NCBI RefSeq assembly: GCF_036634175.1
Contig: NZ_JAZIFX010000001.1
Span: forward strand, 3,286,001-3,350,000
Reading direction: 5' to 3'
DNA length: 64,000 nt
Origin: Streptomyces sp. P9-A2
Lineage (GTDB): Bacteria; Actinomycetota; Actinomycetes; Streptomycetales; Streptomycetaceae
In this document: positions 27,867 through 36,195 of the stretch, piece after piece
Layout: every line of letters starts with the position of its first letter
How positions within the stretch are numbered: position 1 is the first letter of the stretch
Made by a program: the position numbers and the translations under genes
Notes under the pieces: generated by a model
The model's input: the letters and a program-made list of their open reading frames with translations, nothing else
Told to the model about the DNA's origin: nothing
Database searches by the model: none

Positions 27867-28931
27867 ATGACCTCACGCCCTGATGTCATCGACGAAGCCT
27901 CGGAGAAACCGCCGCCCTCCGGCGCCGATACCGCGGCCGCGCCCTCCGGTGCCGGCACCGGCTCCGATACCGCGGCCGTCCCCTCCGCCACGCTGGGCGG
28001 GGAGCGCAAGCGTTCGATCGAGCAGATCGCGCTGCTGGCCTTCATCATCGTTCCGTTCCTGGCCGTGCTGGCGGCGGTGCCGCTGGCCTGGGGCTGGGGG
28101 GTGAGCTGGCTGGATCTCGGCCTGCTGGTGTTCTTCTACTTCCTGGGCTGCCATGGCATCACCATCGGCTTCCACCGTCATTTCACGCACGGTTCGTTCA
28201 AGGCGAAGCGTCCGTTGAAGATCGCTCTGGCGGTGGCGGGTTCGATGGCGGTGGAGGGTCCGCTGGTGCGCTGGGTGGCGGACCACCGCAAGCATCACAA
28301 GTTCTCGGACGCCGAGGGCGACCCGCATTCGCCGTGGCGGTACGGGGAGTCGCTGCCGGCGCTGCTGAAGGGCCTGTGGTGGGCTCATCTCGGCTGGATG
28401 TTCGACGAGGAACAGACTCCGCAGGACAAGTACGCGCCGGATCTGATCAAGGACCGGACACTGCGTGCGATCTCCCGCCAGTTCGTGCTGTGGGCGGGGG
28501 TGTCGCTGGCGCTGCCGGCGCTGATCGGCGGTCTGGTGACGATGTCCTGGTGGGGCGCGTTCACGGGCTTCTTCTGGGGGTCACTCGTCCGGGTGGCGTT
28601 GCTGCACCATGTGACGTGGTCGATCAACTCGATCTGTCACGCGGTGGGCAAGCGGCCGTTCAAGTCGCGGGACCGTTCGGGCAATGTGTGGTGGCTGGCG
28701 GTGCTGTCCTGCGGCGAGTCCTGGCACAACCTGCATCACGCCGACCCGACGTCCGCGCGGCACGGCGTGGAGCGGGGGCAGATCGATTCGAGCGCCCGGC
28801 TGATCCGCTGGTTCGAGATGCTGGGCTGGGCGTACGACGTGCGCTGGCCGTCACGCTCGCGTATCGATTCGCGCCGTGAGACCGGGGAAGGCCGCTCCCG
28901 GCGCGGGCGGGAGACGGCTGAGGCGGCATGA
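27867..28931 (+). CDS. Acyl-CoA/fatty acid delta-9-type desaturase
   Basis: 354 residues from ATG 27867 (AAGGGA upstream). It is a membrane di-iron enzyme that introduces a double bond into acyl chains. Histidine boxes: HRHFTHGS, HRKHHKFSD and the C-terminal WHNLHHADP. Four or so hydrophobic helices (about 53-100 and 205-250) fit the family. The first 45 residues are Pro/Ala-rich and variable. The stop overlaps the start of the TetR gene (ATGA). Confidence 0.93.
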   Translation: MTSRPDVIDEASEKPPPSGADTAAAPSGAGTGSDTAAVPSATLGGERKRSIEQIALLAFIIVPFLAVLAAVPLAWGWGVSWLDLGLLVFFYFLGCHGITIGFHRHFTHGSFKAKRPLKIALAVAGSMAVEGPLVRWVADHRKHHKFSDAEGDPHSPWRYGESLPALLKGLWWAHLGWMFDEEQTPQDKYAPDLIKDRTLRAISRQFVLWAGVSLALPALIGGLVTMSWWGAFTGFFWGSLVRVALLHHVTWSINSICHAVGKRPFKSRDRSGNVWWLAVLSCGESWHNLHHADPTSARHGVERGQIDSSARLIRWFEMLGWAYDVRWPSRSRIDSRRETGEGRSRRGRETAEAA

Positions 28932-29605
28932 TGGTCGCTGTGGCGACCGACTCCAGCAGCACCTCGAGCAATGACAAGCCGCGGCGCGCCCGCCGCACCC
29001 GGATGACCGGCGCGGAGCGCCGTCAGCAGCTGTTGGAGATCGGCCGCACCTTGTTCGCCGAGAAGGGCTTCGAGGGCACGTCGGTGGAGGAGATCGCGGC
29101 GAAGGCCGGGGTCTCCAAGCCGGTGGTGTACGAGCACTTCGGCGGCAAGGAGGGCCTGTACGCGGTGGTGGTGGACCGTGAGATGCGGCGTCTGCTGGAC
29201 ATGGTGACGGGTTCACTGACCGCGGGGCATCCGCGGGAGCTGTGCGAGCAGGCGGCGTTCGCGCTGCTGGACTACATCGAGGAGTACACGGACGGGTTCC
29301 GCATCCTGGTCCGGGACTCCCCGATCCCCCAGTCGACGGGTTCCTTCGCCTCCCTCATCTCGGACATCGCCACCCAGGTGGAGGACATCCTAGGCCGCGA
29401 GTTCAAGAGCCGCGGGTTCGATTCCAAGCTGGCTCCGCTGTACGCGCAGGCGCTGGTCGGGATGGTGGCGCTGACCGGCCAGTGGTGGCTGGACGTCCGC
29501 AAGCCGAGGAAGTCGGAGGTGGCCGCGCACCTGGTCAACCTGGCCTGGCACGGCCTGGACGGCCTGGAGCAGAAGCCTCGGCTGATCGGGCACCGGAAGA
29601 ACTGA
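28928..29605 (+). CDS. TetR-family regulator coupled to the desaturase
   Basis: 225 residues from ATG 28928, overlapping the desaturase stop by four bases. The N-terminal HTH (RRQQLLEIGRTLFAEKGFEGTSVEEIAAKAGVSK..., about residues 33-75) ends in the typical KPVVYEHFGGKEGLY. The C-terminal ligand domain should bind a fatty-acyl effector if it controls the desaturase. Candidate operators are the two palindromes before the operon. Control of membrane fluidity is inferred from context. Confidence 0.93.
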   Translation: MMVAVATDSSSTSSNDKPRRARRTRMTGAERRQQLLEIGRTLFAEKGFEGTSVEEIAAKAGVSKPVVYEHFGGKEGLYAVVVDREMRRLLDMVTGSLTAGHPRELCEQAAFALLDYIEEYTDGFRILVRDSPIPQSTGSFASLISDIATQVEDILGREFKSRGFDSKLAPLYAQALVGMVALTGQWWLDVRKPRKSEVAAHLVNLAWHGLDGLEQKPRLIGHRKN

Positions 29606-29647
29606 AACCGGCGGACCGGCGAACCCGCCGCATGGAATCATCCGGGC

Positions 29648-29917
29648 ATGAACGAAATTCCGGTCAATGAGGCCGCCCCGCGGCTGGAGGAACTGGTCCG
29701 CGGGCTGTCCGGCAGCCGCGAGCCCCTCGCGCTCGCCGACGGGGCCGGGGCGGTCGCCCTCCTCGTCGCGCCCCGGGTGATTCAGGACCTGGAGGACGCC
29801 CTGGCCGTCGCGGGCCGCCGGCTCCGGGAGGCCGGGAAGGCTCCCGGGGGAGGGCACGGCCGTCAGGCGGCCGGCCCCAGGAACTCCAGGCGGTTGCCGA
29901 CAGGGTCCTCGGAGTAG
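29648..29917 (+). CDS. Phd/YefM-like antitoxin, orphan
   Basis: 89 residues from ATG 29648; no clear ribosome binding site. The first 60 residues have the Phd pattern: PVNEAAPRLEELVRGLSG, a strand with LALADGAGAVALLVAP, and a helix DLEDALAVA. The last 25 residues overlap the convergent VOC gene by 55 bases and look like read-through sequence. No RelE or Doc toxin gene is beside it, so it is either a solitary regulator or a relic. Confidence 0.55.
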   Translation: MNEIPVNEAAPRLEELVRGLSGSREPLALADGAGAVALLVAPRVIQDLEDALAVAGRRLREAGKAPGGGHGRQAAGPRNSRRLPTGSSE

Positions 29918-30225
29918 AAGCGGCGGTGGCCCGGGAGCGTGTCGTCCCAGGTGACGGGCGCACCGCGGTCCCGCAGCCGGGTGGCGTACGCCTCGATCGC
30001 GGTGACCCCGATGCCGGGGTGGGCCTTCTTCGCGGGCCGGAACCCGCTCTCGATCCCCAGGTGCAGTTGGACCCCGCCTGCCTGGAACCAGCAGCCGCCG
30101 CGTGCGGCCAGTGCGGGCGGCTTCGGGATCTCCACCATGCCGAGGACATCGACGTAGTACGCGCGCAGCCGCTCCTCGCTGCCGGGCGGCGCGGCGAGCT
30201 GGACGTGGTCGAGACCGGTGATCAT
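29863..30225 (-). CDS. VOC (glyoxalase-fold) metalloenzyme-like protein
   Basis: 120 residues from ATG 30225, which overlaps the stop of the methyltransferase gene by four bases. It carries the two beta-alpha-beta-beta-beta units of the vicinal-oxygen-chelate fold: LDHVQLAAPPG (metal His), VQLHLGIE (second ligand region), then RFYSEDPVGNRLEFLGP (metal Glu). The substrate is unknown; such proteins can be lyases, dioxygenases or resistance proteins. Confidence 0.88.
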   Translation of the reverse strand: MITGLDHVQLAAPPGSEERLRAYYVDVLGMVEIPKPPALAARGGCWFQAGGVQLHLGIESGFRPAKKAHPGIGVTAIEAYATRLRDRGAPVTWDDTLPGHRRFYSEDPVGNRLEFLGPAA

Positions 30226-31061
30226 CGGGTCTCCTCCTGCCGCATGCGGGCCACCGCGAAGATCCGGCGGAACGGGAACGGGGTGCCGTGCGGGCCCGCC
30301 GGGTAGGCGGTGCGCAGGGCGGTGCGGTACTCGTCGACGAAGGCGTCGCGCGCGCCGGGGTCGTCGGCGAGGGCGGTGAGGAGGGGCCGCAGGCCGGTGC
30401 CCTTGACCCAGTCCAGGACGGGGTCCTCGCCCTGGAGGAGATGGACGTACGTCGTCTCCCACACGTCGGCGGTGCAGCCGAGGCCGGTCAGTCGCTCCAG
30501 GTACGCCTCCGGACGGAGCACGGCGTCGGCGTGCCGCAGGACACCGCCGAGGCGTCCGTCCCAGCGCGGGGAGTGGGCGAGTTCGCGCAGGAGGACGTGG
30601 CTGGGGGCGTCGAAGTTGCCGGGCACCTGGAAGGCGAGGGTGCCGCCGGGGGCGAGTCCGGCGATCCAGTCCGCGAACCGGTCCGCGTGTCCGGGGATCC
30701 ACTGCAGAGCGGCGTTGCTGACGATCAGGTCGTACGGCCGGCCGGGCTCGGGCGTCCAGATGCGGACGTCGGCGTGGGCGAAGTCGATCCGGCCGCCGTC
30801 GGGAACCGGGCTCTCGTGGTCGGCGCGGGCCCGGTCGAGCATCTCGGGCGAGTTGTCGTAGCCGGTGATGCGGGCACGCGGCCAGCGCTCGGCGAGCAGC
30901 GCGGTGACGTTGCCCGCGCCGCAGCCGAGGTCGGCGAGGCGGGGCGGGTCGCCGGGGAGGCCGGGGACGCGGGCGAGGAGGTCGAGGAAGGGCCGGGTCC
31001 GGTGACCGGCGTGACGCAGGTACTGGGCGGGGTCCCACCGGGGATCGGTGACAGCGGACAT
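30222..31061 (-). CDS. tam: Trans-aconitate 2-methyltransferase-like enzyme
   Basis: 279 residues from ATG 31061 (AGGAGG upstream). SAM motif LADLGCGAGNVTALLAERWP (about 42-61) is followed by ITGYDNSPEML and DLIVSNAALQWIPGH; the family hallmark NAALQW/WI is present, as is FQVPGNFDAPSH. It methylates trans-aconitate, an inhibitor of aconitase. It is translationally coupled to the VOC gene and divergent from a MarR regulator, which may control it. Confidence 0.88.
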   Translation of the reverse strand: MSAVTDPRWDPAQYLRHAGHRTRPFLDLLARVPGLPGDPPRLADLGCGAGNVTALLAERWPRARITGYDNSPEMLDRARADHESPVPDGGRIDFAHADVRIWTPEPGRPYDLIVSNAALQWIPGHADRFADWIAGLAPGGTLAFQVPGNFDAPSHVLLRELAHSPRWDGRLGGVLRHADAVLRPEAYLERLTGLGCTADVWETTYVHLLQGEDPVLDWVKGTGLRPLLTALADDPGARDAFVDEYRTALRTAYPAGPHGTPFPFRRIFAVARMRQEETR

Positions 31062-31112
31062 GGAGCCTCCTGGAGTCGGCCGACGGGTACCCAGCGTCCC
31101 GCCCCAGCTAGC

Positions 31113-31152
31113 TCGACGTCAAGAAAGTTGACATCAAGAGACTTCACGTCGA
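31113..31152. promoter_or_regulatory. Putative MarR operator between tam and marR-like genes
   Basis: A 15-bp palindrome GTCAA-GAAAG-TTGAC (31118-31132) and an imperfect second dyad (GACATCAAG-AGA-CTTCACGTC, 31130-31150) are nested between TCGACGT (31113) and ACGTCGA (31146). Downstream TACACT at 31162-31167 ends seven bases before the MarR ATG, suggesting a leaderless message. The sites would let MarR repress both directions. Confidence 0.6.
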
Positions 31153-31174
31153 CACAACCACTACACTGATCGTC

Positions 31175-31672
31175 ATGGAGGACGAGGTCGATCGGCTGGT
31201 CGCAGCATGGCGCCGGGAGCGCCCGGACCTCGACGTGGAACCGCTCGAGGTGCTCAGCCGGGTGAGCAGGCTCGCCCGGCATCTGGACCGGGCCCGCAGA
31301 CTGGCCTTCGCCGAGCACGGGCTGGAGCCCTGGGAGTTCGACGTCCTGACCGCGCTGCGCCGCGCGGGCGCCCCCTACCAGCTCTCGCCGGGGCAGCTCC
31401 TCACCCAGACGCTGGTCACCTCGGGCACGATGACCAACCGCATCGACCGCCTGACCAAGAAGAATCTGGTGGAGCGCCTGCCCGACCCCAACGACCGGCG
31501 TGGCGTCCTGGTCCGGCTCACGGACGAGGGCCGCGACCGCGGGGACAAGGCGCTGGCCGGGCTGCTGGCGCAGGAACGGGCGATCCTCGCCGAGCTCTCC
31601 CGCGCCCAGCGCGGCGAACTGGCAGGTCTGCTACGCCAGTTGACTGCCCCGTTCGACAACATCCCCGGTTAG
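31175..31672 (+). CDS. MarR-family regulator
   Basis: 165 residues from ATG 31175. It has a winged helix with QLSPGQLLTQTLVTSGTMTNRIDRLTKKNLVERLPDPNDRRGVLVRLTDEG, the DRR wing being diagnostic. The spacing from a TACACT -10 box to the ATG suggests leaderless transcription. It is divergent from tam across a palindromic region and its last 42 bases overlap the end of the convergent response regulator gene. Confidence 0.95.
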   Translation: MEDEVDRLVAAWRRERPDLDVEPLEVLSRVSRLARHLDRARRLAFAEHGLEPWEFDVLTALRRAGAPYQLSPGQLLTQTLVTSGTMTNRIDRLTKKNLVERLPDPNDRRGVLVRLTDEGRDRGDKALAGLLAQERAILAELSRAQRGELAGLLRQLTAPFDNIPG

Positions 31673-32398
31673 GTCGGCCGGTCCGACACCCGCCCGCCGG
31701 GCCAGGGCGACGGCGGCGAGGGTGGAGTGCACGCCCAGCTTGCCGAGCACGTTCTGCATGTGCGTACGGACGGTGTGCGGGGACAGGTACAGGCGCTCGG
31801 CGACGGCCTTGCGCCCCAGGCCCGCGACCATGCACCGCAGCACCTCCCGCTCGCGCGGGGTCAGGGACTCCACGAGCCGTTCGCTCTCGGTGCGGTGCTT
31901 GCGGGCGGCGGTGAGTTCGCGCAGAACGCCGGTGAGCAGGGCGGGCGGCAGATGCGTCTCGTCGCGCAGTACGCCCCGGATGACGGCGAGCAGCCGGCTC
32001 AGCGAGCAGTCCTTGGCGACCCAGCCGCCCGCACCGGCCTGGAGGGCGAGCGCGGCACGGCGCGCGTCGTCCTTCTCGGCGAGCACCACGATCCGTACCC
32101 GCGGCTGGACCGAGCGCACCCCGGTGACCAGGGACATCCCGTCGACGATGCCGTCCTCGTCGCCCGCTCGCGCCGGTACGGCGGAGGGACCGGACGGCGT
32201 TGTGCCGCCCAGGTCGGCGTCGACCAGTAAGACGTCGAACCGCCGCCCCTCGGCGGCCGCCCGCTCCAGGCACCGCAGTGCGGCCGGTCCGCTGCCCGCC
32301 GCGGACACCTCGACGTCCGGCTCGGCGGCCAGGGCTGCGGCGAGCGACTCGGCGAAGATGCGATGGTCGTCGACGACCAGCACTCGGATACGTTGCAC
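31631..32398 (-). CDS. LuxR/NarL-type response regulator
   Basis: 255 residues from GTG 32398 (AAGGGGG upstream). Receiver domain: VLVVDDHRIFAESL acidic pair and the phospho-acceptor Asp in VLLVDADL. A 16-residue insertion (GGTTPSGPSAVPARAG) follows that Asp. The C-terminal LuxR HTH is SLTPREREVLRCMVAGLGRKAVAERLYLSPHTVRTHMQNVLGKLGV. No histidine kinase is adjacent; the orphan kinase at 17.4 kb is one candidate, without evidence. Confidence 0.93.
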   Translation of the reverse strand: MQRIRVLVVDDHRIFAESLAAALAAEPDVEVSAAGSGPAALRCLERAAAEGRRFDVLLVDADLGGTTPSGPSAVPARAGDEDGIVDGMSLVTGVRSVQPRVRIVVLAEKDDARRAALALQAGAGGWVAKDCSLSRLLAVIRGVLRDETHLPPALLTGVLRELTAARKHRTESERLVESLTPREREVLRCMVAGLGRKAVAERLYLSPHTVRTHMQNVLGKLGVHSTLAAVALARRAGVGPADLTGDVVERGSQLA

Positions 32399-32742
32399 GA
32401 AACCCCCTTCCCCATGCTCTCTGCAGAGCAGGGGACTACCCCGTCGCCGGAAGACGACACCGACACCTGTACGGGTACGACGCCGGAGCCCGGTTCCGGA
32501 CCGCCGGAACCAGACCGGGACCCGGCCGGAACCACCGAAACCATCGATCCCGGGGCGGGCCGCCGGAGCCGCCCGGCCGCCGCCGCGCGTCACCAGCACC
32601 CCGCCCCGGACCGCGTACCCGAGTGTCTCGCCCCCTGAACGGCGCCGGCCCCCACCGGCGCTGTTCATCAGAGTACGGACGAGGGCCGGGAGTGGAAGGC
32701 TATTTGCAGAACTGGCGCTCCTGCGCGTTTATGGTGAGCCCC

Positions 32743-33183
32743 ATGTTTCGTCTTGAGACGGAAGTCGACAAGGACCGACGTGATCTGCTCCGCAGGCGGC
32801 TGCGGGACACCAACACGGCGGCGTCCCCGGTGCTGCGCGCCCTGCGCGGCACCCCGCAGGAACGCGAGTCCCCTTTGCACGTGTGGGCATCGGATACGGC
32901 CGGTGCTCTGGCGGGCGGCCTGGTCGGCCACACCTGGACGACCTGGCTGCACGTGACGTACCTGTGGGTCGACGAACGCCACCGCGGAGCGGGCCTGGGC
33001 ACCCTCCTGCTCACAGAGGCGGAACGCCTCGCCACGGCCCGCGGCTGCCGCTCCTCCCGCGTGGAGACCTGGGACTTCCAGGCCCCGAGGTTCTACCGGC
33101 GGCACGGCTACGAGGTGGTCTGCGTGATCCCGGACTACCCGCCGGGGATCACGGAGTACACCTTGACGAAGCGGCTGGCCTGA
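32743..33183 (+). CDS. GNAT-family N-acetyltransferase
   Basis: 146 residues from ATG 32743; an ATG at 32731 would add four residues and neither has a strong ribosome binding site. The GNAT acetyl-CoA loop appears as VDERHRGAGLGTLLLTEAERLA (R-G-x-G-L-G), followed by SSRVETWDFQAPRFYRRHGYEVVCV, the typical beta-bulge and FYRRxGY motif. The acceptor is unknown. Confidence 0.88.
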   Translation: MFRLETEVDKDRRDLLRRRLRDTNTAASPVLRALRGTPQERESPLHVWASDTAGALAGGLVGHTWTTWLHVTYLWVDERHRGAGLGTLLLTEAERLATARGCRSSRVETWDFQAPRFYRRHGYEVVCVIPDYPPGITEYTLTKRLA

Positions 33184-33204
33184 ACGGATCGCCGCCACCC
33201 GGAG

Positions 33205-33966
33205 CTACAGCCTTTCTCGCCCGGCCTCATACGAGCCGCCCCGAGCACCTGGCGAGCCCACATCAACGGCCATCTCGGCCCAGACCGTCAGACCTTCGCC
33301 CGTTCGCAGGCTTCCCCACCGGGCGGCCAGCGCATCCGTGATCAGCAGACCGCGTCCGTTCTCCTGCTCGCCCCTCGGCACCTCGGGCACCACTGCCGCG
33401 CCGCTCTCCCCCTCGTCGGTCACGCCGACCGCGGCGGCTTCGGCGGTCAGACCGCACGTGACCGTGATGGTGCGGCTGTCGGTGTGCTCCAGGGCATTCG
33501 CGACCAGCTCCCCGGTGATCAGCTCCAGATCGTCCACGGCTTCCGGCGACAGGCCCCACTGCTGGACGGTGTCCCGCACATGACGTCGGGCGGCCCGGGC
33601 GGAGGCGAGGTCCTGGCCGGGGAACGTGCGCAAGCTGTAAGCACGGAGGCCGGGCAGGACGAACGCCGGCACGTGATCGGCCGCTCCGGGAAGCCGACGG
33701 CGCCGCGACTCGGCCACCACCAGCACATCCGCCAGCGCGTCGGCCAACTGACCGGCGAGCAGCCCGAGAGCGTTGCTGGACATTCCTCCCGCCACCAGCA
33801 GGTCCCGCGTCCGGCCGAGAAGCCGGCCCGCGAGACTCGTCTGCATGCTCTCCATCCGGTCGGCGAGCCGGGAGGCGGGACCGTCCCCCTCCGTGAGCAG
33901 GAGGCAGGGCCGGTCATGAGCATCGGTCCGGGGCAGGAGCCGCACCTGAGCCGCTCCCTCGTTCAT
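33205..33966 (-). CDS. ATP-binding protein of the RsbW/anti-sigma HATPase class
   Basis: 253 residues from ATG 33966. The C-terminal half is a GHKL ATPase domain: SARAARRHVRDTV, N-box LITGELVANALEHT, VTDEGE, and G-box ENGRGLLITDALAARWG. Residues 1-100 are an extra N-terminal helical region. In Streptomyces many such proteins sit beside XRE-DUF5753 / DUF397 genes, as here. It could be an anti-sigma or regulatory kinase; partner unknown. It is translationally coupled to the small gene upstream. Confidence 0.85.
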   Translation of the reverse strand: MNEGAAQVRLLPRTDAHDRPCLLLTEGDGPASRLADRMESMQTSLAGRLLGRTRDLLVAGGMSSNALGLLAGQLADALADVLVVAESRRRRLPGAADHVPAFVLPGLRAYSLRTFPGQDLASARAARRHVRDTVQQWGLSPEAVDDLELITGELVANALEHTDSRTITVTCGLTAEAAAVGVTDEGESGAAVVPEVPRGEQENGRGLLITDALAARWGSLRTGEGLTVWAEMAVDVGSPGARGGSYEAGRERL

Positions 33967-34178
33967 GATGTGACCCCCAGGCCGACGTTGACACGAGGGG
34001 CACCCTGGGAGCTGGTGAAGTCATCGCCCAGTCGTCCCCAGATCGTGGGCGCGGGAGCAGACTGACGCGGCACACCCTGGCCTGCCCGGCGCCGTCTCCG
34101 AAGCGCCGCCCGTTCCCTGGGTCCGCGCGAAGAGTGCAACGGTCGTACCCGGGTGGTGTGTGTGATCCGTCGTCGCAC
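33963..34178 (-). CDS. Small basic protein upstream of the HATPase gene
   Basis: 71 residues, Arg-rich (about 16 Arg), beginning MRRRITHTTRVRPL. GTG 34178 is preceded by AAAGGAG at five bases, one of the best ribosome binding sites in this window, and its TGA overlaps the ATPase ATG by four bases (ATGA). Both features argue for real translation. No family recognised. It may serve mainly as a translational leader. Confidence 0.6.
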   Translation of the reverse strand: MRRRITHTTRVRPLHSSRGPRERAALRRRRRAGQGVPRQSAPAPTIWGRLGDDFTSSQGAPRVNVGLGVTS

Positions 34179-34280
34179 GAGATCTCCTTTGACGAAAGTC
34201 AGCCAGCAGGCGCTGACACGCGCATCAGGACCCTCACCAGCCGACCCTCAGCGCCCATTACCTTCACCGAAGACGATGGT

Positions 34281-34307
34281 ATTGAATTTCAATGATTGAT
34301 ACTCAAT
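34281..34307 (+). promoter_or_regulatory. Two tandem ATTGA-type palindromes at the XRE gene start
   Basis: ATTGAATTTCAAT (34281-34293) and ATTGATACTCAAT (34295-34307) are dyads with 14-bp centre spacing in a patch that is unusually AT-rich for this chromosome. The second covers the annotated ATG. They are probable autoregulatory operators for the XRE protein; their position suggests the true start may be downstream. Confidence 0.6.
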
Positions 34308-35313
34308 GACCTTTCTCTCCCTCGACCGAGTGAACTTCCTGATGTCAGTGCCAGCCAGCACGCCGCTCCGTACGCTCTCCATGCCCGCACCACAGCCAGG
34401 CACCAGGGTGACGAAGAGCGAATGGGAGAAATTGGTGACCCCACGAGGATCAGCGGGCCCTGCCGGGCGGATGCAGATCGCCCGCGGCCTCAAGGCGCTG
34501 CGTACCGGCGCCGACCTGACGCAGTCCGAAGTCGCCAAACGGGCGGGGGTCTCCGTCGGGACCGTCAACCGGTATGAGACATGGCAGGACAAGGCCCGGC
34601 TCAGGATTCCCACGGTGAGAGCCATCGCCGACTCATGCGGTGCCACACCGGAAGAGTCGGGGGCTCTGATCGAACTCGTCCGCAATCAGGACAGTGGCTG
34701 GTGGATGGACCATCCCGCTGTGCCCGAGGTCATGGACCCCCTGATGTCCTTCGAGGACGTCGCCGATTACGAGCACGTCTTCGCCAACGCCCTGGTACCG
34801 GGCCTGCTCCAGACGCCGCGATACGCGCTCGCCCTTCACCAGGCGCAGGACGTACGCACGGAGCCCGACGTGATCGCGAGCAAGGTGGATGCGCGCATCA
34901 AGCGCCAGGCCGTACTGGACCGCTCCCCCGCGCTGCACCTGTGGGTGGTACTGGACGACGCCGTCCTCAGACGGCGCGTCGGTGGTGTGGAGGTCATGGC
35001 GGAGCAGATCGATCATCTGATCGCCGTGGCGCGGTGTCCCCATGTGGACATCCAAGTGCTCCAGTTCACCGCCGGCGCCCACGCCGCCGGGTCAGGAGGC
35101 CACTTCCTGCTCCTTGGTCGCGACAACGCGGACGACCCTCCCAGCAGCATGAACGTGGTCTACCTGGAGCTCCACAAGCGAGGGCTCTATCTCGACGCAC
35201 CGGCCGATGTGCAGAACTACAAACTCATGTTTGACTACCTGCGATCGCAGGCGGCCAACACGTCGGCGAGTCTCGAACTGTTGACCGCAGCACGACAGGA
35301 GCTGACCCGATGA
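34306..35313 (+). CDS. XRE-family regulator with DUF5753 domain
   Basis: 335 residues if ATG 34306 is used; it has no ribosome binding site and overlaps palindromes, so ATG 34342, ATG 34381 or GTG 34408 are possible. The HTH reads ARGLKALRTGADLTQSEVAKRAGVSVGTVNRYE (about residues 62-94). The C-terminal DUF5753 begins near DYEHVFANALVPGLLQTPRYA and includes HFLLLGRD and VVYLEL. It is paired with a DUF397 gene by an ATGA overlap; such pairs (e.g. Scr1/Scr2 of S. coelicolor) affect antibiotic production when expressed. Confidence 0.9.
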   Translation: MTFLSLDRVNFLMSVPASTPLRTLSMPAPQPGTRVTKSEWEKLVTPRGSAGPAGRMQIARGLKALRTGADLTQSEVAKRAGVSVGTVNRYETWQDKARLRIPTVRAIADSCGATPEESGALIELVRNQDSGWWMDHPAVPEVMDPLMSFEDVADYEHVFANALVPGLLQTPRYALALHQAQDVRTEPDVIASKVDARIKRQAVLDRSPALHLWVVLDDAVLRRRVGGVEVMAEQIDHLIAVARCPHVDIQVLQFTAGAHAAGSGGHFLLLGRDNADDPPSSMNVVYLELHKRGLYLDAPADVQNYKLMFDYLRSQAANTSASLELLTAARQELTR

Positions 35314-35522
35314 ACGAAAGAGCAACCACAGCTCAGCTCGGCGCAGCGCCATGGTTCAAAAGCAGCTTCAGCGCGGCGGACAACGAATGCGTCGAGGTGG
35401 CCCACACTCGCACGCAGGTGGGCATACGCGACTCCAAAGTCACCACGCACGATGGCTTCGTGGTGGGTACCGACGCGTTCACCGGATTCATCGACGGACT
35501 CAAGGACAGCGTCAACCGTTGA
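35310..35522 (+). CDS. DUF397 protein
   Basis: 70 residues from ATG 35310, overlapping the XRE stop. The family core WFKSSFSAADNECVEVA and VGIRDSK plus a C-terminal TGFIDGLK are present. DUF397 proteins are small partners of XRE-DUF5753 regulators. The end overlaps the convergent gene at 35512 by 11 bases. Confidence 0.92.
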   Translation: MNERATTAQLGAAPWFKSSFSAADNECVEVAHTRTQVGIRDSKVTTHDGFVVGTDAFTGFIDGLKDSVNR

Positions 35523-36195
35523 TGACATGACTCCCGTCCAACACCGTGGGGGTGGTGTCGGCGTCACTCTGTCCGTCCTCAGTGAAGCGGAGGCTTCTCA
35601 GGACTGCTGCCATGACCGGGGCGTAGCACTCTTCCCAGTGGTCGACGTTCGGGGTGGAGAAGGCAATCAGGCACATGCGCCGCCCCTCTCCGTCTGCCTC
35701 TTCCGGGACCGGGATCATGGCATGGAACTGGGCGGTGAGTACGTCAACAGCCTCACCGGTCGGTGAGAAAACTGGCGAGAGCGTATAGAGCTGACCCCCT
35801 GTGAATACGGCTGCCGGACCGCACGGGGTGTCGATGACCGAGCCGGCCCACTCCGGTCCTCGTGACTCCAGTACGCCCCGCAGAGTTCCACGGGCCGCCG
35901 TAGCCGGGTCGCTCCCATAAGGGAAGTCGACGACGGCAACTGCCAACGAGCCCAAGGAGAGGGCGCCCTGGAACATGTGGAGGCAGTCAGCCGCGTACAC
36001 GACGCCGACCTCCTTGAGGAAACAGGAGACCTGTTGCAACGCCCGGGCCATCTCGCCAAGTTTCTCTTGGTCGAGGTCACCCGTCATCGACGGTCGTGCG
36101 TAGCGTCTGTTCAGCTCGGTCCAGGCGGTCTCGAAGTCAGCACCGATGGGGATGTCCTCGAAGTCGACCGGGACAGAGAAGTCGACACGGATCAC
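35512..36195 (-). CDS. Last gene of the WXG operon, function unknown
   Basis: 227 residues from GTG 36195 (AAGGAG seven bases upstream); longer frames upstream are not protein-like. The sequence is acidic and soluble, starting MIRVDFSVPVDFEDIPIG, with a middle segment VDFPYGSDPATAARGTLRGVLE and a late FSTPNVDHWEECYAPVMAAVLRSLRF. The closing pattern resembles proteins that evaluate a small domain beside type VII-like substrates, but I cannot name a family. Its start overlaps the upstream stop (GTGA). Confidence 0.8.
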   Translation of the reverse strand: MIRVDFSVPVDFEDIPIGADFETAWTELNRRYARPSMTGDLDQEKLGEMARALQQVSCFLKEVGVVYAADCLHMFQGALSLGSLAVAVVDFPYGSDPATAARGTLRGVLESRGPEWAGSVIDTPCGPAAVFTGGQLYTLSPVFSPTGEAVDVLTAQFHAMIPVPEEADGEGRRMCLIAFSTPNVDHWEECYAPVMAAVLRSLRFTEDGQSDADTTPTVLDGSHVING

